A program made the translations under genes and the position numbers. This document shows positions 12,377-21,347 of a DNA stretch of 64,000 nucleotides, one piece after another (position 1 is the first letter of the stretch; each line of letters starts with the position of its first letter). Under the pieces are notes generated by a model. That model had not been told where the DNA came from, made no database searches, and saw only the letters and a program-made list of their open reading frames with translations. Origin of the DNA: Prevotella lacticifex (lineage in GTDB: Bacteria > Bacteroidota > Bacteroidia > Bacteroidales > Bacteroidaceae); assembly GCF_019973375.1 (NCBI RefSeq), contig NZ_BPTV01000001.1, positions 620,001 through 684,000 on the forward strand, read 5' to 3'.

Positions 12377-13699
12377 CTATCTCTTTTTCCCGTTGATAAT
12401 CACGTCGTTGACCTTTGTTCCTGGAATCATCGTTGCACTGAAAGCATCCTTCACGTCGCTGACCCTGATGTGGTCGAAAGTGAAGTCGCAAAGCTCATAT
12501 TTGTCACTCGTTCCCACGTCGAAGAAGTTTTCGCAGTCCATGGTTATGTTCTTCACGGTGATATTCCGGCAGAACGACTGTGGCATATCCATGCGCTGTT
12601 GCGGCTTGAAGAACTGTGTCCATGGGCGCACGACGAGGAAACTGCGGGTCTTTCCGGTAACATTCTCCACGGTGACATACTCGTACTGCTGTGGCGTGTC
12701 GGGACGCATCTTCAGCCACAGCACGCGGTTGGCGTTGCGGCTTGTGCAGTTGCGGAGGATGATGTTCCGGTCGTGGAGGCTCTCCGAGCCAAGGGTGAGC
12801 ATGCCGTGGACGGTGTCGTAGGTGCAGTTCTGAATCAGCACCCGTTCGACAGGACCATTCACGGCCATAGTGTCGGCGTAGGTGCCCTTGCCGCCCTTGA
12901 GGACCACGGCATCGTCGTTGACATTCATAAAGCATCCGTCGATGAGGACGTCATGGCATTTGTCAATATCTATGGCATCGGAACTCGGTGCCTTGACACC
13001 GGAGGTGGGAGCGTAGATGTAGCAGCCGAGGTAGCGCACGTGGTCGCTATTATAGATGTGGTTGGTCCAGAACGGACTGTTCATAAGTCGGACATCCTGC
13101 ACGGTGACGTTGCTGGAATTGGAGATATAGACCAGCCGTGGGCGCTGAGCATCCTTGTTGGTGCACTGGCGGTTCCACTGCCGTCTTATCCAGAACTCGT
13201 TCCAGTAGTGGAATCCGTTGCCGTCGATAGTCCCCTTTCCGGTGATGGTGAAGCCGTCGACGTGGTCGGCGTTGACGAGAGCGGCGAAGTATTTGCACGT
13301 CTCGCCCTCGATGCGTGTCTCGACAATCTTGAAATTGGCTATGCGGTCCGACCCTTTAAGCTTGCCGCCCTCCTCGATGTGCAGATGGGTGGCGGGCTTG
13401 AAGAACAGCGAACCGCTGAGGAATGTGCCCTGCGGTACCACAATCACACCGCCACCATCGGCAGCTGCCCTGTCGATGACGGCCTGAATGGCATCGGTCT
13501 GGACAATGGTGGAATCGTTCTTAACGCCATAATCGGTGATGACATACCTGCGGCCGAGAGATGCTGGGTCGACTTTCGTGGTGTTGCTGAACCAGGAGTC
13601 CATCTTTGTGCCGTCGGGCCATTTGTCGGCCATGGCGTTGATGGAGAAGAAAAAGACTGCTGCCGCGAAGAGCGTGCGGATGAAAAAGTTATTGTGCAT
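12377..13699 (-). CDS. GH28 polygalacturonase-like enzyme, exported
   Basis: A 440-residue protein with signal peptide MHNNFFIRTLFAAAVFFFSINAMA. It is a right-handed beta-helix of family GH28. The family motifs are present in modified form: NSPFWTNHI, SSDAIDID (usually NTDG), NVNDDAVVLKG (usually DDC) and VHGMLTLGSES (usually GHGxSxGS), with WLKMR in place of RIK. These changes are common in Bacteroidetes exo-acting GH28 enzymes that take galacturonic acid from rhamnogalacturonan or from side chains, so exo-galacturonidase is more likely than random polygalacturonase. The rhaM gene follows on the same strand. A TATCTTTG box on the minus strand at 13755-13748 may start the transcript. Confidence 0.9.
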   Translation of the reverse strand: MHNNFFIRTLFAAAVFFFSINAMADKWPDGTKMDSWFSNTTKVDPASLGRRYVITDYGVKNDSTIVQTDAIQAVIDRAAADGGGVIVVPQGTFLSGSLFFKPATHLHIEEGGKLKGSDRIANFKIVETRIEGETCKYFAALVNADHVDGFTITGKGTIDGNGFHYWNEFWIRRQWNRQCTNKDAQRPRLVYISNSSNVTVQDVRLMNSPFWTNHIYNSDHVRYLGCYIYAPTSGVKAPSSDAIDIDKCHDVLIDGCFMNVNDDAVVLKGGKGTYADTMAVNGPVERVLIQNCTYDTVHGMLTLGSESLHDRNIILRNCTSRNANRVLWLKMRPDTPQQYEYVTVENVTGKTRSFLVVRPWTQFFKPQQRMDMPQSFCRNITVKNITMDCENFFDVGTSDKYELCDFTFDHIRVSDVKDAFSATMIPGTKVNDVIINGKKR

Positions 13700-13747
13700 G
13701 ATAGAAAGTGGTAGTGATTTTGTTTCGTTACATTAGTTTTCGGAATG

Positions 13748-13755
13748 CAAAGATA
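13748..13755 (-). promoter_or_regulatory. -7 box for the GH28-rhaM unit
   Basis: Read on the minus strand this is TATCTTTG, 48 bp before the GH28 start codon. No clear TTTG lies about 20 bp further upstream, so only the -7 part is supported. Confidence 0.45.
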
Positions 13756-13963
13756 AGCATTAGTTCGTTGTCCGGGCTTAGTAAAATGATTTTATTACTT
13801 TATAATTTGGTTTTCCGCCGGACACCGTTCCTTTTCGGCAAGAATTCTGTCTGACCTCACAGCGCTGTCGCTAAGTACTGTCCTTTTACACCGAAAATTC
13901 CTGATGACATATTTTTTGCAGAAGAAAAAGCAAAAATTGAAGTGCTGGAAAGGATCATTGCAG

Positions 13964-13971
13964 TACCTTTG
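13964..13971 (+). promoter_or_regulatory. -7 box for the GH105-GH106 unit
   Basis: TACCTTTG matches the Bacteroidetes -7 consensus and lies 23 bp before the GH105 ATG. An ATTG about 25 bp upstream is a poor -33 element. The GH28 and GH105 promoters are divergent. Confidence 0.55.
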
Positions 13972-13994
13972 CGGCAACAAACAACTTAAATGAT

Positions 13995-15104
13995 ATGAAA
14001 CGAATCCTACTATCCCTTCTTTTTGTTGCCGTCGCAGTGGCCATTCAGGCTCAGGATGCTGCTGGTGTTCTTAGTCTTGCCCGCCGTGTGAACGACTATT
14101 TCGTAGCTCAGAATCCCGACCCTACGCAACCGACTTTCGTCAAGAAGAAACGCACAAGCAATCTCTGGACGCGCGCCGTCTACTATGAAGGTCTTATGGA
14201 CCTCTACTCCGTCGATCCCGATAAGAGGTATCTTGAATATACCGACCGCTGGGCGACATACCATAAGTGGACCGCCCGCGGCTCCGTCGATGACACCAAT
14301 GCCGACAATCAGTGCTGCGAGCAGACCTATATAGATCGTTTTGCGGCTACCGGTGATAGTGTGATGATAGCTCCAACGACGGAAAATCTAAACCATCAGA
14401 TGGCTACCGGCAGAAAGGACTACTGGTGGTGGATTGACGCCATACAGATGGCAATGCCCGTATATGCCAAGTATGCCAAAATCAGTGGTGACCGCCACTA
14501 CCTCGATTATGCCATGGACTGCTACCGCGATGCCCGTGACCGTCGTGGATTGTTCAATATTACCGATGGTCTGTGGTGGCGCGACAGCGTCTATAAGGCA
14601 CCGTACAAGGAGCCCGACGGTAAGAATTGCTACTGGAGTCGGGGCAACGGATGGGTTTATGCCGCACTGGTGAGGGTTATGAAAACTGTCGATGCCGACG
14701 ACCCTTACTATAAGGAGCTTCTGAAGGATTATCTCCTTATGACTCACGCCCTTGTCAAGTTGCAGCGCCGCGACGGCTATTGGAATGCCAGCCTTGTGTC
14801 GACGAACTATGCCGGACCGGAGATGACGGGTACGGCACTGTTCCTCTACGGAATGGCATGGGGTGTGCGCAACGGCATCCTCGATGCCAAGGAGTATCGT
14901 CCCGTGTGCGACAAGGCGTGGAAAGCTCTCCGCAGCTGTGTTCACGCCAATGGTTTCCTCGGCTACAACCAAGGCACGGGCGCTGATCCGTCGACTGGAC
15001 AGCCCGTGACATTCAACAGCGTTCCTGACTTCGAGGACTATGGCACCGGCTGCTGGTTGCTCGGTGCGGTGGAATACTATCGGTTGATAAACAACCGAAA
15101 ATGA
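13995..15104 (+). CDS. GH105 unsaturated rhamnogalacturonyl hydrolase, exported
   Basis: A 369-residue protein with signal peptide MKRILLSLLFVAVAVAIQAQ. It has the (alpha/alpha)6 barrel pattern of YteR-type GH105 enzymes: NLWTRAVYYEGLMDLY, DDTNADNQCCEQTYID, DYWWWIDAIQMAMPVYAKYA, YWSRGNGWVYAAL and GPEMTGTALFLYGMAWGV. The conserved D of WWIDA and the H-free SRGNGW block are the usual active-site landmarks. It hydrates and releases the unsaturated galacturonic acid left at the end of pectin fragments by lyases. Length matches the family (~370). A GH106 gene follows 67 bp later, probably in the same transcript. Action is periplasmic. Confidence 0.92.
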   Translation: MKRILLSLLFVAVAVAIQAQDAAGVLSLARRVNDYFVAQNPDPTQPTFVKKKRTSNLWTRAVYYEGLMDLYSVDPDKRYLEYTDRWATYHKWTARGSVDDTNADNQCCEQTYIDRFAATGDSVMIAPTTENLNHQMATGRKDYWWWIDAIQMAMPVYAKYAKISGDRHYLDYAMDCYRDARDRRGLFNITDGLWWRDSVYKAPYKEPDGKNCYWSRGNGWVYAALVRVMKTVDADDPYYKELLKDYLLMTHALVKLQRRDGYWNASLVSTNYAGPEMTGTALFLYGMAWGVRNGILDAKEYRPVCDKAWKALRSCVHANGFLGYNQGTGADPSTGQPVTFNSVPDFEDYGTGCWLLGAVEYYRLINNRK

Positions 15105-15171
15105 CATTTCGGCACAACAAACTGCTTCCTGATAGTATTCAAACGATAGTCGATAAATAATAAAAAATGAT

Positions 15172-17703
15172 ATGTCGCAAAAACTGAATATAGCTTTTTC
15201 ATTGGTGCTGATGACCGCTACAGCTGCGGTTTCAGCGCAGAATACGCCTCTCCAGCCTCAGGATAATATCACCTGTAAGGCCGGAACGCGGTGGTGGTGG
15301 TTAGGGTCGGCTGTCGACTCGGTGAACCTTCAGTGGAACCTCGACCAGCTACACCGCCACGGTATCGGTACCGTCGAGATAACACCAATATATGGTGTGC
15401 AGGGCAATGAACGCAACGAACTGAAATATCTGTCGCCAGAGTGGATGCACGCTCTGCGGATTACGGAGCAGATTGCTGCCCGCGACTCCATGCAGGTGGA
15501 TATGAACAACGGCACCGGATGGCCCTTCGGCGGTCCGTGGGTGCCGCTGAGTGAGGGCGCTTGTAAGGCCGTCTTTGTCGATACTGTCGTCAGCAAGTCG
15601 GTCAAAGCAGACAAAATAGACTTTGCCGTACCGCAGAAAGAGCGCCCTTACAGTAGGCTGTCGGCCGTGAGGACATTCCCCACAGGCGAAAAAGGCAGGC
15701 AGAGGGTTATAGCACTCTTCATCGGTCGCACCCGGCAAAAGGTGAAACGGGCGGCTCCTGGCGGCGAAGGATGGGTCATCGACCACTTCGACAAGAATGC
15801 CGTCAAGCACTATCTGACCCATATTGACTCGGCTTTCGCTGCTAACGCCACACCTTATCCCACGACGTTCTTCAACGACAGCTATGAGGTTTACGGCGCA
15901 AACTGGACACCGACGTTGGCCGATGAGTTTGAGAAACGGCGCGGATACAGTCTTCTCGACAACCTCGACAAGCTCCTCGACGGCGATGCGAAGGTGGTGA
16001 GCGACTATCGTGAGACGCTGTCCGACATGCTCTATGAGAATTTTACCCTCCAATGGACGGCTTGGGCTCATAGTCATGGGGTCGTCGTCCGCAACCAGGC
16101 CCACGGTTCTCCCGCCAATCTCCTTGACCTCTATGCCGCTGTCGACATACCGGAGATAGAGGGTTTCGGACTCTCCGACTTCGGAATTCGTGGCTTGCGC
16201 ACCGATCCTGGATTCACCCGGAAAAACTTCTCCGACGTGAGTATGCTGAAATATGCCCCGTCGGCGGCTCATGTCACGGGGAAAAAGCTTGTCAGCAGTG
16301 AGACATTCACGTGGCTGACGGAGCATTTCCGCACCTCGCTGAACCAGATGAAACCCGACCTCGACCTTATGTATACGTGCGGAGTGAACCGGATGTTCTT
16401 CCACGGAACGGCCTACAGTCCTAAGAACGACCCGTGGCCGGGGTGGAAGTTCTATGCCTCTATCGATATGAGTCCGACAAACAGTATATGGCGTGACGCT
16501 CCATACCTTATGAAATATATAGAGCGGTGTCAGCGTTTCCTGCAGTGGGGTAGTCCCGACAACGACTTCCTCATATACCTTCCCGTCCGCGAGATGTGGA
16601 AGAAGAACACCAAGGACCTGCTGATGATGTTCGACATCAATACTATGGGTAAGAAAGCTCCCGACTTCATCCGCGCCGTTATGGAGGTCGACTCGCTCGG
16701 CTATGGCTACGATTACATCAGCGACCGGCAGCTGGCGCGTTCGTCGGTGGGCGGTCTGGAAAATCTCTCGACGGCATCGTCGGCACCGATAGTCACCGAA
16801 GGCGGAACAAAATACAAGGGAATTATCGACCCGCGCAAACCCATCGATGCTGCGGCACTCGCTGCTAAGGCCACCCCTGAGGCTCTCAGCACCGTTCTCC
16901 ATCTGCGGTATATCAGACGCAGTAATCCGTCGGGATGGCATTATTTCATTGCTAATCTCACACCGAACGACGTCGACGACTATGTGCCGTTGGCTGTTCC
17001 GGGGGCTGAGGCCATGTGGTATAATCCTCTTACCGATGAGTATTCGGCTGCTGAGATGCGAAATGGACGTGTCCGGGTGACAATGCTCAGTGGCGAAAGC
17101 CGTTTCCTGCTTGTGGGAAAGAGTGCTGGTGCCTTGGCATCGGCAGGCTTCCGCTCGGCCGGCTCTGCTGCTGCCATCGTGCGCCGCGATGCCCCCGCAA
17201 AGGTCATCGACACTCCGTGGACGCTCAGCTTCGTCGAGGACCATCCTCATGTGGCGCGCACATGGACGCTGGATCATCCTCAGACATGGGAGAATCTCGA
17301 CGACGACAGTGTGAAAGTGACCATGGGAACGGGTGTCTATACCACTACTATGCGTCTTTCAAAGTCTGAGGCTAAACGCCATTGGGCCATCAACCTCGGC
17401 GATGTGAGAGAGTCGGCACGCGTGTATATCAACGGAGAGTTCGTAGGTTGCGCCTGGTCGGCACCATTCATCCTCGATACTAAGAACACGCTGAAGGCCG
17501 GAAAGAACGTCATCCGCATCGAGGTAACCAATCTTCCGGCCAACCGCATTGCCGATATGGACCGGCGCGGGGTGAAGTGGCGGAAGATGAAGGAGATCAA
17601 TGTCGTCGACATCAACTACAAGCATACTACCTATGCCGGATGGAAACCTGTCAAGAGTGGACTTAACTCTGCTGTGACGCTCATGGACTTGTCGGCAGAG
17701 TGA
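15172..17703 (+). CDS. GH106 alpha-L-rhamnosidase, exported
   Basis: An 843-residue protein with signal peptide MSQKLNIAFSLVLMTATAAVSA. The N-terminal half is a GH106 barrel, recognisable by TRWWWLGSAVDSVNLQWNL, GIGTVEITPIYGV, MQVDMNNGTGWPFGG, FNDSYEVYGANWTP and ETFTWLTEHFR. The C-terminal ~150 residues form a GH2-type sugar-binding jelly roll (INLGDVRESARVYINGEFVG). It is somewhat shorter than the ~1100-residue Bacteroides RG-II enzyme. It removes alpha-linked L-rhamnose, the sugar that the nearby mutarotase prepares for catabolism. The retained calcium and catalytic acids could not be assigned with certainty. It is the last gene of the plus-strand pectin unit. Confidence 0.9.
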   Translation: MSQKLNIAFSLVLMTATAAVSAQNTPLQPQDNITCKAGTRWWWLGSAVDSVNLQWNLDQLHRHGIGTVEITPIYGVQGNERNELKYLSPEWMHALRITEQIAARDSMQVDMNNGTGWPFGGPWVPLSEGACKAVFVDTVVSKSVKADKIDFAVPQKERPYSRLSAVRTFPTGEKGRQRVIALFIGRTRQKVKRAAPGGEGWVIDHFDKNAVKHYLTHIDSAFAANATPYPTTFFNDSYEVYGANWTPTLADEFEKRRGYSLLDNLDKLLDGDAKVVSDYRETLSDMLYENFTLQWTAWAHSHGVVVRNQAHGSPANLLDLYAAVDIPEIEGFGLSDFGIRGLRTDPGFTRKNFSDVSMLKYAPSAAHVTGKKLVSSETFTWLTEHFRTSLNQMKPDLDLMYTCGVNRMFFHGTAYSPKNDPWPGWKFYASIDMSPTNSIWRDAPYLMKYIERCQRFLQWGSPDNDFLIYLPVREMWKKNTKDLLMMFDINTMGKKAPDFIRAVMEVDSLGYGYDYISDRQLARSSVGGLENLSTASSAPIVTEGGTKYKGIIDPRKPIDAAALAAKATPEALSTVLHLRYIRRSNPSGWHYFIANLTPNDVDDYVPLAVPGAEAMWYNPLTDEYSAAEMRNGRVRVTMLSGESRFLLVGKSAGALASAGFRSAGSAAAIVRRDAPAKVIDTPWTLSFVEDHPHVARTWTLDHPQTWENLDDDSVKVTMGTGVYTTTMRLSKSEAKRHWAINLGDVRESARVYINGEFVGCAWSAPFILDTKNTLKAGKNVIRIEVTNLPANRIADMDRRGVKWRKMKEINVVDINYKHTTYAGWKPVKSGLNSAVTLMDLSAE

Positions 17704-17823
17704 TTTCCGCTCTCGTAACATCTGTAATAAGCAACAATTTCGAACTGCGAATGGACGGAAGTTTGATTGTGTGCGATTACAATGTTAAAAATGTATTGCA
17801 CCGCAAAAATAATGGGCAAAAAA

Positions 17824-17855
17824 CTTGTATTTTATAAATACTGTTCGTATATTTG
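17824..17855 (+). promoter_or_regulatory. Promoter of the 17862-18026 RNA unit
   Basis: CTTG at 17824-17827 and TATATTTG at 17848-17855 are 20 bp apart, a good Bacteroidetes promoter. Transcription would start near 17862. No ORF follows before a terminator. Confidence 0.7.
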
Positions 17856-17861
17856 CAGTGT

Positions 17862-18026
17862 GATACAAAAGGTCACAGGAGCTGATTCCTATAGGTCAGC
17901 ACGAATGACCCGAAAGGGTTCCTGAAAAGCAATTAGCCAGGCGTGAAGCCTCGGCTCGCTGAACAGCATTTTCGTTCGGCGTAAAGAAGAAATCAGTGGC
18001 GCGGCGTGAGTCGCGCCATTTCTTTT
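17862..18026 (+). ncRNA. Structured non-coding RNA candidate, ~165 nt, unassigned
   Basis: The unit runs from a promoter to a terminator and has no ORF of note. Three hairpins are visible: GCTGA/TCAGC at 17881-17900 enclosing a CCTATAGG palindrome; ACCC-GAAA-GGGT at 17908-17919 with a GNRA loop; and AGCCAGGC/GCCTCGGCT at 17935-17956 with loop GTGAA. The terminator (17987-18024) pairs AAGAAAT with ATTTCTT and GGCGCG with CGCGCC, then a T-run. Bases 17883-17888 (CTGATT) could also pair with 17991-17996. It is not an SRP RNA: the conserved apical loop sequence is missing. The Bacteroidales-1/6S-type RNAs of Rfam are candidates to test. It may also be read through into the phytase-like gene 166 bp downstream, which would make it a leader. 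Confidence 0.6.
17987..18026 (+). terminator. Terminator of the RNA unit
   Basis: AAGAAAT and GGCGCG pair with CGCGCC and ATTTCTT, with a CAGT bulge on one side, followed by TTTT. Confidence 0.7.
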
Positions 18027-18192
18027 ATATACCATTCGTAAAATAATCTGATTGATTGTACGTTCATTATATATTGTCCTATTATTGTGGCTCACGCGGA
18101 TTGGCGGATGCTCGTAAATCAGTACCGTTCGTGGCGCGGCGGCAGCATAATGGACTACAATTGACTTCTGAAAATTGATGATTACTGTATTG

Positions 18193-19173
18193 ATGAAAAA
18201 GAAATTTCTATCGCTTTTGTTTCTGCTCAGTGTGGCTTATGTGCCTTTGAATGCGCAGATTGGACTTCTCAACCAGCAGGCTTACTATAAGAACAGTGTG
18301 CCGGCAGGCAACTACAGTGGTCTGTCGCGTATCGGCGGCAACCGCTATGTGGTCGTCAACGACAAGCCGAAGAACGACGGTTTCGACATATTCCATATAG
18401 ATATCGACTCCATCACGGGTGAGATAGCCAACGTTCGGAGGGTGGGCAGTCTGTCGTCGGGACGCGCCGGTACCCGCGACGGTGAGGGCATAGCCTATTT
18501 CAAGCCTGCCAATACCGTGTTTATCAGTGGGGAAACCGACAACCGCGTGCTCGAGTACGACATGGACGGACAGCTTACGGGGCGTGAGTTGAAACTGCCT
18601 TCGGTTATCAACGGACCATTGGGCAACTACGGTTTGGAGTCGCTGACATACAACGCTCACACTCACCGCTTCTGGACGACAACGGAGAGCACCCTGCCGC
18701 AGGACGGTCAGCAGGCCAACGCTGTCAACGGCATTCGCAACCGGCTGCGGCTGATGTCGTTCGACGATAATCTCAACTACTGCTCCACGATTGATTATAT
18801 CATGGATACGCCACTGAGCACGCGTCCGGCAAGGATATATGCCGATGGCGTCAGCGACCTCTGTGCCCTCGACGACGGCCGTCTGCTCGTCCTCGAGCGC
18901 GAGGCCTGGGTGCCGAAAGCGTACCTCGGAGCGTGGGTGGTGAACCGCGTCTACTGTATAGACACTAAGGACAAGACCCGTCCGGCACAGAAAAAGCTTG
19001 TAGCTATGTGGCGTACAAGCTTTAACCTCATTCATAAGGACTTCGCAAACTATGAGGGAATGTGTGTAGGACCGGTCCTTGCCGACGGCCGGCAGGTAAT
19101 CATCCTGTGTGCTGACAGCCAGAATCAGGAGGGGCGGTTACTCCGCGACTGGTTCCGGACTATTGTCCTCTAA
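18193..19173 (+). CDS. Exported esterase-like phytase domain protein
   Basis: A 326-residue protein. The start is taken at ATG 18193 because MKKKFLSLLFLLSVAYVPLNAQ is a signal peptide; the frame is open from 18175. The mature part has the pattern of the phytase-like esterase family (PF13449): SGLSRIGGNRYVVVNDK, RDGEGIAYF, ETDNRVLEYDMDGQ, GLESLTYNAHTHRFWTTTES, DGVSDLCALDDGRLLVLERE, YEGMCVGPVLADGRQVIILC. This is a beta-propeller; substrates of the family are poorly defined and phosphate release from phytate is only a family name here. Its last 36 bp overlap the 3' end of ftsH on the other strand. The C-terminal LRDWFRTIVL fits the family ending, so the overlap is probably real. Confidence 0.8.
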   Translation: MKKKFLSLLFLLSVAYVPLNAQIGLLNQQAYYKNSVPAGNYSGLSRIGGNRYVVVNDKPKNDGFDIFHIDIDSITGEIANVRRVGSLSSGRAGTRDGEGIAYFKPANTVFISGETDNRVLEYDMDGQLTGRELKLPSVINGPLGNYGLESLTYNAHTHRFWTTTESTLPQDGQQANAVNGIRNRLRLMSFDDNLNYCSTIDYIMDTPLSTRPARIYADGVSDLCALDDGRLLVLEREAWVPKAYLGAWVVNRVYCIDTKDKTRPAQKKLVAMWRTSFNLIHKDFANYEGMCVGPVLADGRQVIILCADSQNQEGRLLRDWFRTIVL

Positions 19174-20991
19174 AACCTTCATAAACTCTTCGCCGGTGAT
19201 GGTCTCCTTCTTCAGGAGGATGGCAGTGGCCGCATCCATTTCGGCTTTGTGCTCGGTGATAATCCGCGTGGCCTTCTCGTGGGCCTCATGGATGATCCTC
19301 GCCACCTCCTTGTCGATGTCGCGGGCGGTCTCAGCTGAGCATGTCAGCGACGTGTTGCCGCCGAGGTAGCGGTTGCGCACCTCCTCCAGCTGCATCATAC
19401 CGTACTTATCGCTCATGCCATAGATAGTTATCATCTCGCGTGCGAGCTGTGTAGCTTTCTCAATGTCGTTGCTGGCTCCCGTTGTGACAGTATGGCACAT
19501 TACCTCCTCTGCGGCGCGTCCGCCTGTCAGTGTGGCTATGCGGTTGAGCATCTCCTCCTTACTCATAAGGTGTTTCTCGCCGGCATCGACCTGCATGGTG
19601 TAGCCTAAGGCACCGCTTGTGCGCGGAACGATGGTTATTTTCTCCACCGGAGCCGAGTGCGACTGGCAGGCTGCAACCATCGCATGACCTATCTCGTGAT
19701 AGGATATGATGCGTTTCTCCTCGGGCGATATTACCGCACCCTTCTTCTGTTCGCCCGCAATGACCGTCTCGACGCTCTCCAAGAGGTCGTCGGTATCTAT
19801 CTCGTTCTTGTTCAGACGGACGGCGCGGAGAGCCGCCTCGTTGACAATGTTGGCAATGTCGGCACCACTCGAACCGGCAGTGGCACGCCCCACCTTGTCG
19901 AGGTCGATGTCGCTGTGCTTGACGTCCTTGAGATGAACTTGCAGTATGGCCTTGCGTCCCTCAAGATCTGGGAGCTCCATGATTATTCTTCTGTCGAAAC
20001 GGCCTGGTCGCAGAAGGGCTTTGTCGAGAGTCTCGGGGCGGTTTGTTGCCGCGAGGATGACGAGACCCTTCGTTGCGTCGAAGCCGTCCATCTCTGTTAA
20101 CAGCTGGTTGAGCGTCTGTTCCCGTTCGTCGTTGCCCATAGCCTGGTCGCGGCTCTTGCCGATGGCATCGATCTCGTCGATGAAGATTATGCACGGAGCT
20201 TTCTGCTGGGCTTGTTGGAAGAGGTCGCGGACCTTTGCGGCACCCATTCCTACGAACATCTGTACAAAGGCACTTCCCGATATCGAGAAGAAAGGCACGT
20301 GGGCCTCACCGGCTACGGCACGCGCTATGAGGGTCTTACCCGTTCCCGGTGGTCCAACGAGGAGGGCGCCTTTAGGCAGCTTTGCACCCAAACGTGTGTA
20401 TTTCTTCGGGTTATGGAGGAAGTCGACAATCTCTTTCAGCGTCTCCTTAGCCTCGTCCTGACCGGCTACATCGGCAAAGGTCGTCTTCACATCGCGCTCG
20501 GCATAGACTTTCGCACCACTCTTTCCGAGCGACAGGAAGCCGCCACCGCCTGCACCTCCTTTCATCATTCTCTTTGCGCCCCACTGCCACAGACCGAAGA
20601 AGATGAGTGCGGGAAGTATCCACCAGATAATGAAATCGAGTAGGGGAGAGTTCTTCTGCGGCAGCGTCTTGGTAAACTCGATGCGCCCCGACTTATTCGG
20701 ACTCTTCGCCTTCAGGAGCCTGTCGGAGAGCTGAGGGTCGTCGACTTCAACGGTCTTAAACTGCTCCTTACCCACTGTGAAGTAGATAATGTCGTCCTTG
20801 ACGACCACCTTGTTGACCTTGCCATGGTCTACATAGCTTATAAAAGTGGCGTAATCGGTATCCTTGACGGTCGGCTGCCCAAACTTAGGGTAGACGAACG
20901 AGTTGATAATCAGCAGCAGGAGCATAACCCAAAAGAATGTGTTCCAGTTGAGCCATGACTGCTGCGGTCGTTGGTTTTGTTTCTTTTCCAT
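19138..20991 (-). CDS. ftsH: ATP-dependent zinc metalloprotease FtsH
   Basis: A 617-residue membrane AAA+ protease. Transmembrane segments lie at ~18-34 and ~117-135 with a periplasmic domain between them. The AAA module carries Walker A GPPGTGKT (213-220), Walker B IIFIDEIDA (268-276), pore loop FVGMGA (~246-251) and the second region of homology with RPGRFDRR. The zinc site HEIGH is at 432-436. It degrades misfolded membrane proteins and regulators at the inner membrane. Length is at the short end of the Bacteroidetes range. The gene stands alone, with a promoter at 21246-21215 and an untranslated leader of about 215 bases. Its end overlaps the convergent phytase-like gene by 36 bp. Confidence 0.97.
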   Translation of the reverse strand: MEKKQNQRPQQSWLNWNTFFWVMLLLLIINSFVYPKFGQPTVKDTDYATFISYVDHGKVNKVVVKDDIIYFTVGKEQFKTVEVDDPQLSDRLLKAKSPNKSGRIEFTKTLPQKNSPLLDFIIWWILPALIFFGLWQWGAKRMMKGGAGGGGFLSLGKSGAKVYAERDVKTTFADVAGQDEAKETLKEIVDFLHNPKKYTRLGAKLPKGALLVGPPGTGKTLIARAVAGEAHVPFFSISGSAFVQMFVGMGAAKVRDLFQQAQQKAPCIIFIDEIDAIGKSRDQAMGNDEREQTLNQLLTEMDGFDATKGLVILAATNRPETLDKALLRPGRFDRRIIMELPDLEGRKAILQVHLKDVKHSDIDLDKVGRATAGSSGADIANIVNEAALRAVRLNKNEIDTDDLLESVETVIAGEQKKGAVISPEEKRIISYHEIGHAMVAACQSHSAPVEKITIVPRTSGALGYTMQVDAGEKHLMSKEEMLNRIATLTGGRAAEEVMCHTVTTGASNDIEKATQLAREMITIYGMSDKYGMMQLEEVRNRYLGGNTSLTCSAETARDIDKEVARIIHEAHEKATRIITEHKAEMDAATAILLKKETITGEEFMKVLEDNSPEPVAE

Positions 20992-21347
20992 AGTCAGAAA
21001 TATCTTTGTTCTTCTATTTTCTCATCTCGCAAAAAGTGTACCTAACACCTTTTGTGACAGAAAAATAAAGCATTGCTGACCACAATCCGTATGTCTGCGT
21101 AGTGTTTCTCATGGTATTCTTTTGCGAATAAGCGCATAGCCAAAATGACTAAACAATACATTATATAATGCCCAGTCAAAATAAAGTTGGCCAACACTCA
21201 TTGTTATTTCGGTGCAAAGGTACATAATTTTTTCCCCGAATCCAAATTTCTGTGGTATAGAAGGGGGGGGGGTAGTGAGGGGTATAGAAAGGAGGGTAGG
21301 GCGCGGAAATAAGTTCTGCCGTGGCGTTTGCTACCGTACAATTTCCC
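20992..21347. other. Gene-free stretch: ftsH leader, promoter and a G10 run
   Basis: From 20992 to about 21208 lies the probable ftsH 5' leader, in which I see no clear structure. The promoter is at 21215-21246 and a run of ten G at 21263-21272 lies just upstream of it. The remaining ~75 bp lead to the stop of the AlbA_2 gene. Confidence 0.6.
21215..21246 (-). promoter_or_regulatory. Promoter of ftsH
   Basis: On the minus strand TTTG (21246-21243) and TACCTTTG (21222-21215) are spaced by 20 bp, an exact match to the Bacteroidetes sigma-A pattern. Confidence 0.75.

Noticed and set aside
12305..13714. 469-codon plus-strand ORF
   Set aside because: It is the mirror of the GH28 gene on the minus strand, with a Val/His/Asp-rich translation and no known motif.
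17862..18026. SRP (4.5S) RNA
   Set aside because: The conserved GGTCAGG...GGAAG...AGCAGCC apical sequence is absent, and the hairpin order differs.
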